This document shows, piece by piece, positions 41,501 through 53,585 of a DNA stretch of 64,000 nt. Where the stretch lies: positions 12,915,501-12,979,500 of the forward strand of contig NC_079886.1 in NCBI RefSeq assembly GCF_029227915.1, written 5' to 3'. Position 1 is the first letter of the stretch. Every line of letters starts with the position of its first letter. Made by a program: the position numbers and the translations under genes. This DNA comes from Hydractinia symbiolongicarpus (Eukaryota > Cnidaria > Hydrozoa > Anthoathecata > Hydractiniidae). A model generated the notes under the pieces. It did not search any database, was not told where the DNA came from, and saw only the letters and a program-made list of their open reading frames with translations.

Positions 41501-44500
41501 TGCACAGTCCTATAAAGGCTGTAATATTGCCTTTTGCAGTCTAATAAAGGCGTCACATGTAAATCACATGGTTTCACCTGTCTGCCCAGATTACCATTCG
41601 AATGTTCCTTCCAGTCTCGATGCACTTCAATGTTCCAAGTTGTTTTCCTTAGCGCCGTGGCCTTAGAACACTCTTAACTACGTGCACAGTCCAATAAAAG
41701 GTGTAATATAGCCTTTTGCAGTATAATAAAGGCCTCACACGTAAATCACGTGGTTCCATCTGCCTGTGCAGGTTACGATTAGCCTAGTCCTTCCAATCTC
41801 AATGCGCTACAACGTCCTATGTCGTTTTCATTGGCGCTGTGGCCTTAGAACTGTCTTAACTATGTGCACGGTCCTATAATGGCTGTAAAATCGCCTTTTG
41901 CAGTCTAATAAAGGCCTTGCACGTAAATCACGTGGTTTCACCTGTCTGCAAAGGTTACCATTGGACTATTCCTTTCAGTCTCAATGCGCCACAACGTCCC
42001 AAGTCGTTGTCATTAGCGCCATTGCCTTAGAACACTCTTAACTACGTGCACAGTCCAATAAAAGGTGTAATATAGCCTTTTGCAGTCTAATAAAGGCCTC
42101 ACACGTAAATCACGTGGTTTCACCTGTCTGCGCAGGTTTCGATTGGACTAGTCATTCCAGTCTCAATGCGCTACAACGTCCCAAGTCATTTTCATTAGCG
42201 CCGTTGCCTAACAACACTTTTAACTACGTGCACAGTCCTATAAAGGCTGTAATATGGCCTTTTGCAGTCTAATAAAGGCCTGACTCGTAAATCACGTGCT
42301 TCCATCTGCTTGCGCAGGTTATCATTGGCCTAGTCCTTCAAGTCTCAATGCGCTACAATGTCCCAAGTCGTTTTGATTAGCGCCGTTGCCTTACAACACT
42401 CTTAACAACGGGCACAGTCCTATAAAGACCGTAATATACCCTTTTGCAGTGCAATAAAGGCCGCACACGTAAATAACGCGGTTTCAGCTGGCTGCGCAGG
42501 TTACCAACGGACTAGTCCTTCAAATTTCAATGCGCTACAACGTCCCAAGTCGTGTTCATTGGCGCCGTTGCCTTACAACACTCCTAACTACGTGCACAGT
42601 CCAATAAAAGGTGTAATATAGCCTTTTGCAGTCTAATAAAGGCCTTACACGTAAATCACGTGGTTTCACCTGTCTGCGCAGGTTACGATTGGACTAGTCC
42701 TTCCAATCTCAATGCGCTACAACGTCCCAAGTCATTTTCCTTAGCGCCGTTGCCTTACAACACTTTTAACTACGTGCACAGTCCTATAAAGGCTGTAATA
42801 TGGCCTTTCGCAGTCTAATAAAGGCCTGACTCGTAAATCACGTGCTTCCATCTGCTTGCACAGGTTACCATTGGCCTAGTCCTTCAAGTCTCAATGCGCT
42901 ACACACATAAAATACGTGGTTCCATCTGCCTGCGCAGGTTACCATTGCACTATTTCTTCCAGTCTCAATGCGCTACAACGTCCCAAGTCGTTTTTATTAC
43001 CGCCGTTGCCTTACAACACTCTTAACTACGTGCACAATCCTATAAAGGCTGTAATATGGCCTTTTGCAGTCTAATAAAAGCCTCACACGTAAATCACGTG
43101 GTTTCATCTGCCTGCGCAGGTTACCATTGCACTATTCCTTCCAGTCTCAATACGCTACAACGTCCCAAGTCGTCTTCATTAGAGCCGTTGCTTTACAACA
43201 CTATTAACTACGTGCACAGTCCTATAAAGGCTGTAATATTGCCTTTTGCAGTCTAATAGAGGCGTCACACGTAAATCACGTGGTTTCACATGTCTGCGCA
43301 GGTTACCATTGGACTACTCCTTCCAGTCTCAAGGCGCTACAACGTCCCAAGTCGTTTTCATTAGCGCCGTTGCCTTACAACACTCTTAACTACGTGCACA
43401 GTCCTATAAAAGCTGTAATATAGTCTTTTGCAGCGTAATAAAGGCCTGACTCGTAAATCACGTGCTTCCATCTGCTTGCGCAGGTTACCATTGCACTATT
43501 CCTTCCAGTCTCAATGCGCTCCAACGTCCCAAATTGTTTTTATTAGCGCCGTTGCCTTACAAGACTCTTAACTACGTGCACAGTCCTTTAAAGGCTGTAA
43601 TATGGCCTTTTGCAGTCTAATAAAAGCCTCACACATAAAATACGTGGTTCCATCTGCCTGCGCAGGTTACCATTGCACTATTTCTTCCAGTCTCAATGCG
43701 CTACAACGTCCCAAGTTGTTTTCATTAGCGCCGTTGCCTTACAACACTTTTAACTACGTGCACAGTCCTATAAAGCCTGTAATATGGCCTTTTGCAGTCT
43801 AATAAAAGCCTCACACGTAAATCACGTGGTTCCATCTGCCTGCGCAGGTTACCATTGAACTATTCCTTCAAGTTTCAATGCGCTACAACGTCCCAAGTCG
43901 TTTTTATTACCGCCGTTGCCTTATAACACTCTTAACTACGTGCACAATCCTATAAAGGCTGTAATATGGCCTTTTGCAGTCTAATAAAAGCCTCGCACGT
44001 AAATCACGTGGTTCCATCTGCCTGCGCAGGTTACCATTGCACTATTCCTTCCAGTCTCAATGCGCTACAACGTCCCAAGTCGTCTTCATTAGAGCCGTTG
44101 CTTTACAACACTATTAACTACGTGCACAGTCCTATAAAGGCTGTAATATTGCCTTTTGCAGTCTAATAGAGGCGTCACACGTAAATCACGTAGTTTCACA
44201 TGTCTGCGCAGGTTACCATTGGACTACTCCTTCCAGTCTCAAGGCGCTACAACGTCCCAAGTCGTTTTCATTAGCGCCGTTGCCTTACAACACTCTTAAC
44301 TACGTGCACAGTCCTATAAAGGCTGTAATATAGTCTTTTGCAGCGTAATAAAGGCCTGACTCGTAAATCACGTGCTTCCATCTGCTTGCACAGGTTACCA
44401 TTGCACTATTCCTTCCAGTCTCAATGCGCTACAACGTCCCAAGTCGTCTTCATTAGCGCCGATACTGTACAACACTTTTAACTATGTGACAGTCCTATAA

Positions 44501-44699
44501 AGGCTGTAATATTGCCTTTTGCAGTCTAATAAAGGCGTCACATGTAAATCACATGGTTTCACCTGTCTGCCCAGATTACCATTCGAATGCTCCTTCCAGT
44601 CTCGATGCACTTCAATGTTCCAATTGGTTTTCCTTAGCGCCGTGGCCTTAGAACACTCTTAACTACGTGCACAGTCCAATAAAAGGTGTAATATAGCCT
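38531..44699 (+). repeat. Diverse satellite monomers, including a fused one
   Basis: This stretch has no short exact tandem period, although much of 42000-43000 reappears about 2985 bp downstream (42134 against 45119, 42401 against 45386). A variant reading CACACATAAAATACGTGG, which loses the first half of the CACGT...ACGTG repeat, appears from about 40457 on. At 42800-43055 two monomers are fused into 256 bp with 108 bp lost, joining CAATGCGCTACA directly to CACATAAAATACG. Confidence 0.8.
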
Positions 44700-47600
44700 T
44701 TTGCAGTCTAATAAAGGCCTCACACGTAAATCACGTGGTTCCATCTGCCTGTGCAGGTTACGATTAGCCTAGTCCTTCCAATCTCAATGCGCTACAACGT
44801 CCTATGTCGTTTTCATTGGCGCTGTGGCCTTAGAACTGTCTTAACTATGTGCACGGTCCTATAATGGCTGTAAAATCGCCTTTTGCAGTCTAATAAAGGC
44901 CTTGCACGTAAATCACGTGGTTTCACCTGTCTGCAAAGGTTACCATTGGACTACTCCTTTCAGTCTCAATGCGCCACAACGTCCCAAGTCGTTTTCATTA
45001 GCGCAATTGCCTTACAACACTCTTAACTACGTGCACAGTCCAATAAAAGGTGTAATATAGCCTTTTGCAGTCTAATAAAGGCCTCACACGTAAATCACGT
45101 GGTTTCACCTGTCTGCGCAGGTTTCGATTGGATTAGTCCTTCCAGTCTCAATGCGCTACAACGTCCCAAGTCATTTTCATTAGCGCCGTTGCATAACAAC
45201 ACTTTTAACTACGTGCACAGTCCAATAAAGGCTGTAATATGGCATTTTGCAGTCTAATAAAGGCCTGACTCGTAAATCACGTGCTTCCATCTGCTTGCGC
45301 AGGTTATCATTGGCCTAGTCCTTCAAGTCTCAATGCGCTACAATGTCCCAAGTCGTTTTCATTAGTGCCGTTGCCTTACAACACTCTTAACAACGGGCAC
45401 AGTCCTATAAAGACCGTAATATACCCTTTTGCAGTGCAATAAAGGCCGCACACGTAAATAACGCGGTTTCAGCTGCCTGCGCAGGTTACCAATGGACTAG
45501 TCCTTCAAATTTCAATGCGCTACAACGTCCCAAGTCGTGTTCATTGGCGCCGTTGCCTTACAACACTCCTAACTACGTGCACAGTCCAATAAAAGGTGTA
45601 ATATAGCCTTTTGCAGTCTAATAAAGGCCTTACACGTAAATCACGTGGTTTCACCTGTCTGCGCAGGTTACGATTGGACTAGTCCTTCCAATCTCAATGC
45701 GCTACAACGTCCCAAGTCATTTTCATTATCGCCGTTGCCTTACAACAATTTTAACTACGTGCACAGTCCTATAAAGGCTGTAATATGGCCTTTCGCAGTC
45801 TAATAAAGGCCTGACTCGTAAATCACGTGCTTCCATCTGCTTGCACAGGTTACCATTGGCCTAGTCCTTCAAGTCTCAATGCGCTACAATGTCCCAAGTC
45901 GTTTTCATTTGGGCCGTTGCCTTAGAACACTCTTAACTACGTGCACAGTCCTTTAAAGGCTGTAATATGGCCTTTTGCAGTCTAATAAAAGCCTCACACA
46001 TAAAATACGTGGTTCCATCTGCCTGCGCAGGTTACCATTGCACTATTTCTTCCAGTCTCAATGCGCTACAACGTCCCAAGTCGTTTTCATTAGCGCCGTT
46101 GCCTTACAACACTCTTAACTACGTGCACAGTCCTATAAAGGCTGTAATATGGCCTTTTGCAGTCTAATAAAAGCCTCACACGTAAATCACGTGGTTCCAT
46201 CTGCCTGCGCAGGTTACCATTGAACTATTCCTTCCAGTTTCAATGCGCTACAACGTCCCAAGTCGTTTTTATTACCGCCGTTGCCTTACAACACTCTTAA
46301 CTACGTGCACAATCCTATAAAGGCTGTAATATGGCCTTTTGCAGTCTAATAAAAGCCTCACACGTAAATCACGTGGTTCCATCTGCCTGTGCAGGTTACG
46401 ATTAGCCTAGTCCTTCCAATCTCAATGCGCTACAACGTCCTATGTCGTTTTCATTGGCGCTGTGGCCTTAGAACTGTCTTAACTATGTGCACGGTCCTAT
46501 AATGGCTGTAAAATCGCCTTTTGCAGTCTAATAAAGGCCTTGCACGTAAATCACGTGGTTTCACCTGTCTGCAAAGGTTACCATTGGACTACTCCTTTCA
46601 GTCTCAATGCGCCACAACGTCCCAAGTCGTTTTCATTAGCGCAATTGCCTTACAACACTCTTAACTACGTGCACAGTCCAATAAAAGGTGTAATATAGCC
46701 TTTTGCAGTCTAATAAAGGCCTCACACGTAAATCACGTGGTTTCACCTGTCTGCGCAGGTTTCGATTGGATTAGTCCTTCCAGTCTCAATGCGCTACAAC
46801 GTCCCAAGTCATTTTCATTAGCGCCGTTGCATAACAACACTTTTAGCTACGTGCACAGTCCAATAAAGGCTGTAATATGGCCTTTTGCAGTCTAATAAAG
46901 GCCTGACTCGTAAATCACGTGCTTCCATCTGCTTGCGCAGGTTATCATTGGCCTAGTCCTTCAAGTCTCAATGCGCTACAATGTCCCAAGTCGTTTTCAT
47001 TAGTGCCGTTGCCTTACAACACTCTTAACAACGGGCACAGTCCTATAAAGACCGTAATATACCCTTTTGCAGTGCAATAAAGGCCGCACACGTAAATAAC
47101 GCGGTTTCAGCTGCCTGCGCAGGTTACCAATGGACTAGTCCTTCAAATTTCAATGCGCTACAACGTCCCAAGTCGTGTTCATTGGCGCCGTTGCCTTACA
47201 ACACTCCTAACTACGTGCACAGTCCAATAAAAGGTGTAATATAGCCTTTTGCAGTCTAATAAAGGCCTTACACGTAAATCACGTGGTTTCACCTGTCTGC
47301 GCAGGTTACGATTGGACTAGTCCTTCCAATCTCAATGCGCTACAACGTCCCAAGTCATTTTCATTATCGCCGTTGCCTTACAACAATTTTAACTACGTGC
47401 ACAGTCCTATAAAGGCTGTAATATGGCCTTTCGCAGTCTAATAAAGGCCTGACTCGTAAATCACGTGCTTCCATCTGCTTGCACAGGTTACCATTGGCCT
47501 AGTCCTTCAAGTCTCAATGCGCTACAATGTCCCAAGTCGTTTTCATTTGGGCCGTTGCCTTAGAACACTCTTAACTACGTGCACAGTCCTTTAAAGGCTG

Positions 47601-47980
47601 TAATATGGCCTTTTGCAGTCTAATAAAAGCCTCACACATAAAATACGTGGTTCCATCTGCCTGCACAGGTTACCATTGCACTATTTCTTCCAGTCTCAAT
47701 GCGCTACAACGTCCCAAGTCGTTATCATTAGCGCCGTTGCCTTACAACACTCTTAACTACGTGCACAGTCCTATAAAGGCTGTAATATGGCCTTTTGCAG
47801 TCTAATAAAAGCCTCACACGTAAATCACGTGGTTCCATCTGCCTGCGCAGGTTACCATTGAACTATTCCTTCCAGTTTCAATGCGCTACAACGTCCCAAG
47901 TCGTTCTTATTACCGCCGTTGCCTTACAACACTCTTAACTGCGTGCACAATCCTATAAAGGCTGTAATATGGCCTTTTGC
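44700..47980 (+). repeat. 1638-bp (9-monomer) higher-order repeat, two copies
   Basis: The interval from about 44710 to 46340 recurs from about 46348 to 47980 with an exact 1638-bp offset (9 x 182). Example landmarks are GCTGTAAAATCGCC near 44868 and 46506, and the CACATAAAATACG variant near 45990 and 47628. Confidence 0.86.
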
Positions 47981-48460
47981 AGTCTAATAAAAGCCTCACA
48001 CGTAAATCACGTGGTTCCATCTGCCTGCGCAGGTTACCATTGCACTATTCCTTCCAGTCTCAATGCGCTACAACGTCCCAAGTCGTCTTCATTAGAGCCG
48101 TTGTTTTACAACACTATTAACTACGTGCACAGTCCTATAAAGGCTGTAATATTGCCTTTTGCAGTCTAATAGAGGCGTCACACGTAAATCACGTGGTTTC
48201 ACCTGTCTGCGCAGGTTACCATTGGACTACTCCTTCCAGTCTCAATGCGCTACAACGTCCCAAGTCGTTTTCATTAGCGCCGTTGCCTTACAACACTCTT
48301 AACTACGTGCACAGTCCTATAAAGGCTGTAATATGGTCTTTTGCAGCGTAATAAAGGCCTGACTCGTAAATCACGTGCTTCCATCTGCTAGCGCAGGTTA
48401 CCATTGCACTATTCCTTCCAGTCTCAATGCGCTACAACGTCCCAAGTCGTCTTCATTAGC

Positions 48461-50720
48461 GCCGATACTGTACAACACTTTTAACTATGTGCACAGTCCT
48501 ATAAAGGCTGTAATATTGCCTTTTGCAGTCTAATAAAGGCGTCACATGTAAATCACGTGGTTTCACCTGTCTACCCAGATTACCATTCGAATGTTCCTTC
48601 CAGTCTCGATGCACTTCAATGTTCCAAGTGGTTTTCCTTAGCGCCGTGGCCTTAGAACACTCTTAACTACGTGCACAGTCCAATAAAAGGTGTAATATAG
48701 CCTTTTGCAGTCTAATAAAGGCCTCACACGTAAATCACGTGGTTCCATCTGCCTGTGCAGGTTACGATTAGCCTAGTCCTTCCAATCTCAATGCGCTACA
48801 ACGTCCTATGTCGTTTTCATTGGCGCTGTGGCCTTAGAACTGTCTTAACTATGTGCACGGTCCTATAATGGCTGTAAAATCGCCTTTTGCAGTCTAATAA
48901 AGGCCTTGCACGTATATCACGTGGTTTTACCTGTCTGCAAAGGTTACCATTGGACTATTCCTTTCAGTCTCAATGCGCCACAACGTCCCAAGTCGTTTTC
49001 ATTAGCGCCGTTGCCTTAGAACACTCTTAACTACGTGCACAGTCCAATAAAAGGTGTAATATAGCTTTTTGCAATCTAATAAAGGCCTCACACGTAAATC
49101 ACGTGGTTTCACCTGTCTGCGCAGGTTTCGATTAGACTAGTCCTTCCAGTCTCAATGCGCTACAACGTCCCAAGTCATTTTCATTAGCGCCGTTGCCTAA
49201 CAACACTTTTAACTACGTGCACAGTCCTATAAAGGCTGTAATATGGCCTTTTGCAGTCTAATAAAGGCCTGACTCGTAAATCACGTGCTTCCATCTGCTT
49301 GCGCAGGTTATCATTGGCCTAGTCCTTCAAGTCTCAATGCGCTACAATGTCCCAAGTCGTTTTCATTGGCGCCGTTGCCTTAGAACACTCTTAACTACGT
49401 GCACAGTCCTATAAAGGCTGTAATATGGCCTTTTGCAGTCTAATAAAAGCCTCACACGTAAATCACGTGGTTCCATTTGCCTGCGCAGGTTACCATTGAA
49501 CTATTCCTTCCAGTTTCAATGCGCTAAAACGTCCCAAGTCGTCTTCATTAGCGCCGATACTGTACAACACTTTTAACTATGTGCACAGTCCTATAAAGGC
49601 TGTAATATTGCCTTTTGCAGTCTAATAAAGGCGTCACATGTAAATCACGTGGTTTCACCTGTCTACCCAGATTACCATTCGAATGTTCCTTCCAGTCTCG
49701 ATGCACTTCAATGTTCCAAGTGGTTTTCCTTAGCGCCGTGGCCTTAGAACACTCTTAACTACGTGCACAGTCCAATAAAAGGTGTAATATAGCCTTTTGC
49801 AGTCTAATAAAGGCCTCACACGTAAATCACGTGGTTCCATCTGCCTGTGCAGGTGACGATTAGCCTAGTCCTTCCAATCTCAATGCGCTACAACGTCCTA
49901 TGTCGTTTTCATTGGCGCTGTGGCCTTAGAACTGTCTTAACTATGTGCACGGTCCTATAATGGCTGTAAAATCGCCTTTTGCAGTCTAATAAAGACCTTG
50001 CACGTATATCACGTGGTTTTACCTGTCTGCAAAGGTTACCATTGGACTATTCCTTTCAGTCTCAATGCGCCACAACGTCCCAAGTCGTTTTCATTAGCGC
50101 CGTTGCCTTAGAACACTCTTAACTACGTGCACAGTCCAATAAAAGGTGTAATATAGCTTTTTGCAATCTAATAAAGGCCTCACACGTAAATCACGCGGTT
50201 TCACCTGTCTGCGCAGGTTTCGATTAGACTAGTCCTTCCAGTCTCAATGCGCTACAACGTCCCAAGTCATTTTCATTAGCGCCGTTGCCTAACAACACTT
50301 TTAACTACGTGCACAGTCCTATAAAGGCTGTATTATGGCCTTTTGCAGTCTAATAAAGGCCTGACTCGTAAATCACGTGCTTCCATCTGCTTGCGCAGGT
50401 TATCATTGGCCTAGTCCTTCAAGTCTCAATGCGCTACAATGTCCCAAGTCGTTTTCATTGGCGCCGTTGCCTTAGAACACTCTTAACTACGTGCACAGTC
50501 CTATAAAGGCTGTAATATGGCCTTTTGCAGTCTAATAAAAGCCTCACACGTAAATCACGTGGTTCCATTTGCCTGCGCAGGTTACCATTGAACTATTCCT
50601 TCCAGTTTCAATGCGCTAAAACGTCCCAAGTCGTCTTCATTAGCGCCGATACTGTACAACACTTTTAACTATGTGCACAGTCCTATAAAGGCTGTAATAT
50701 TGCCTTTTGCAGTCTAATAA
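48461..50720 (+). repeat. 1092-bp (6-monomer) higher-order repeat, about two copies
   Basis: The rare variant GCCGATACTGTACAAC lies at 48461, 49553 and 50645, an exact 1092-bp period (6 x 182). The intervening monomers match in order. Similarity fades after about 50720, where CACATGTAAATC becomes CACACGTAAATC and CTACCCAG becomes CTGCCCAG. Confidence 0.88.
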
Positions 50721-51022
50721 AGGCGTCACACGTAAATCACGTGGTTTCACCTGTCTGCCCAGATTACCATTCGACTGTTCCTTCTAGTCTCGATGCACTT
50801 CAATGTTCCAAGTGGTTTTCCTTAGCGCCGTAGCCTTAGAACGCTCTTAACTACGTGCACAGTCCTATAAAGACCGTAACATACCTTTTTGCAGTCCAAT
50901 AAAGGCCGCACACGTAAATCACGCGGTTTCAGCTGCCCGCGCAGGTTACCATTAGACTAGTCTTTCTAGTCTCAATGCACTACAACGTTTCAAGTGGTTT
51001 TCCTTAGCGCTGTTGCCTTAGA

Positions 51023-53585
51023 CCTCTCTTAACTACGTGCACAGTCCAATAAAAGGTGTAATGCAGCCTTTTACAGCCTAAAAAGGCTTCACACGTAAAT
51101 CACGTGGTTTCACCTGTCTGCGCAGGTTACGATTGGACCAGTTCTTCCAGTCTCAATGCGCTACAACGTCCCAAGTCGTTTTCATTGGCGCTGTGGCCTT
51201 AGAACTGTCTTAACTATGTGCACGGTCCTCTAAAGGCTGTAATATGGCCTTTTGCAGTCTAACAAAAGCCTCACACGTAAATCACGTGTTTCATCTGCCC
51301 GCGCAGGTTATCATTGGACTAGCCGTTCCAGTCTCAATTCGCTACAACGTCCCAAGTTGTTTTCATTAGCGCCGTTGCCTTACAACACTCTTAAATACGT
51401 GCACAGTCCTATAAAAGCTGTAATATGGCCTTTTGCAGTCTAATAAAGGTCTCACACGTAAATCACGTGGTTCCATCTGCCTGTGCAGGTTACCATTGGC
51501 CTAGTCCTTCCAGTCTCAATGCACTACAACGTCCCAAGTCGTTTTCCTTAGCGCCGTTGCTTTAGAACACTCTTAACTACGTGCACAGTCCAATAAAGGG
51601 TTAATATAGCCTTTTGCAGTCTAATAAAGGCCTCACACGTAAATCACGTGGTTCCATCTGCCTGTGCAGGTTACCATTGGCCTAGTCCTTCCAGTCTCAA
51701 TGCGCTACAACGTCCCAAGTCGTTTTCCTTAGCGCCGTCGCTTTTGAACACTCTTAACTACGTGCATCGTCCTATAAAGGCTGCAATATGGCCTTTTGCA
51801 GTCTAATGGAGGCCTCATACGTAATTAACGTGGTTCCATCTGCCTGTGCAGGTTACCATTGCACTGTTCTTTCCAGTCTCATGCGCTACCACGTCCCAAG
51901 TCGTTTTCATTAGCGCCGTTGCCTTACAACACTCTTAACTACGCGCACAGTCCAATAAAGGGTGTAATATAGCCTTTTGCAGTCTAATAAAGGTCTCACA
52001 CGTAAATCACGTGGTTCCATCTGCCTGTGCAGGTTACCATTGGCCTAGTCCTTCCAGCCTCAATGCACTACAACGTCCCAAGTCGTTTTCCTTAGCGCCG
52101 TCACTTTAGAACACTCTTAACTACGTGCATCGTCCCATAAAGGCTGTATTATGGCCTTTTGCAGTCTAATAAAGGCCTCATACGTAATTAATGTGGTTCC
52201 ACCTGCCTGTGCAGGTTAACATTGAACTGTTCTTTCCAGTCTCATGCGCTACCACGTCCCAAGTCGTTTTCATTAGCGCCGTTGCCTTACAACACTCTTA
52301 ACTACGTGCATCGTCCTATAAAGGCTGTAATATGATCTTTTGCAGTCTAATAAAGGCCTCATGCGTATTTAACGTGGTTCCATCTGCCTGTGCAGGTTAC
52401 CATTGCACTGTTCTTGCCAGTCTCATGCGCTAACACGTCCCAAGTCGTTTTCATTAGCACCATTGCCTTACAACACTCTTAACTACGTGCACAGTCCTAT
52501 AAAGACTGTAATATGGCCTTTCGCAGTCTAATAAAGGCCTCGCACGTAAATCACGTGGTTTCACATGTCTGCGCAGGTTACGATTGGACTAGTCCTTCCA
52601 GTCTCAATGCGCTACAACGTCCCAAATCGTTTTCATTGGCGCTGTGGCCTTAGAACTGTCTTAACCATGTGCACGGTCCTCTAAAGGCTGTAACATGGCC
52701 TTTTGCAGTCTAACAAAAGCCTCACACGTAAATCACGTGGTTCCATCTGGCTGCGCAGGTTACCATTGGACTTTTCCTTACAGTCTCAATGTGCTACAAC
52801 GTCCCAAGTCGTTTTCATTAGCGCCGTTGCCTTACAACACTCTTAACTACGTGCACAGTCCTATAAAGGCTGTAATATGGCCTTTTGCAGTCTAATAAAA
52901 GCCTCACACGTAAATCACGTGGTTCCATCTGCCTGCGCAGGTTACCATTGCACTATTCTTTCCAGTCTCAATGCGCTACAACGTCCCAAGTTGTCTTCAT
53001 TAGAGCCGTTGCTTTAGAACTCTCTTAACTACGTGCACAGTCCAATAAAAGGTGTAATGCAGCCTTTTGCAGCCTAAAAAGGCTTCACACGTAAATAACG
53101 TGGTTTCACCTGTCTGCGCAGGTTACGATTGGACTAGTCCTTCCAGTCTCAATGCGCTACAACGTCCCAAGTCGTTTTCATTGGCGCTGTGGCCTTAGAA
53201 CTGTCTTAACTATGTGCACGGTCCTCTAAAGGCTGTAATATGGCCTTTTGCAGTCTAACAAAAGCCTCACACGTAAATCACGTGTTTCATCTGCCCGCGC
53301 AGGTTATCATTGGACTAGCCGTTCCAGTCTCAATTCGCTACAACGTCCCAAGTTGTTTTCATTAGCGTCGTTGCCTTACAACACTCTTAAATACGTGCAC
53401 AGTCCTATAAAAGCTGTAATATGGCCTTTTGCAGTCTAATAAAGGTCTCACACGTAAATCACGTGTTTCCATCTGCCTGTGCAGGTTACCATTGGCCTAG
53501 TCCTTCCAGTCTCAATGCACTACAACGTCCCAAGTCGTTTTCCTTAGAGCCGTCGCTTTAGAACACTCTTAACTACGTGCATCGT
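51023..53585 (+). repeat. Satellite segment duplicated at 1996-bp offset
   Basis: About 560 bp from 51023 recur from 53019, including the contracted AGCCTAAAAAGGCTTCACACG monomer and the CACGTGTTTCATCTGCCCGCG variant. The sequence between the copies is made of other monomer types, so this is an interspersed duplication, not a clean tandem unit. Confidence 0.78.

Noticed and set aside
695-53439. Many plus-strand open frames of 61-113 codons in the satellite, for example starting MAFCSLIKASH or MVPSACAGYHW
   Set aside because: They repeat with the satellite monomer, the 182-bp period breaks the frame, and frames appear or vanish with single-base changes. They are by-products of the repeat.
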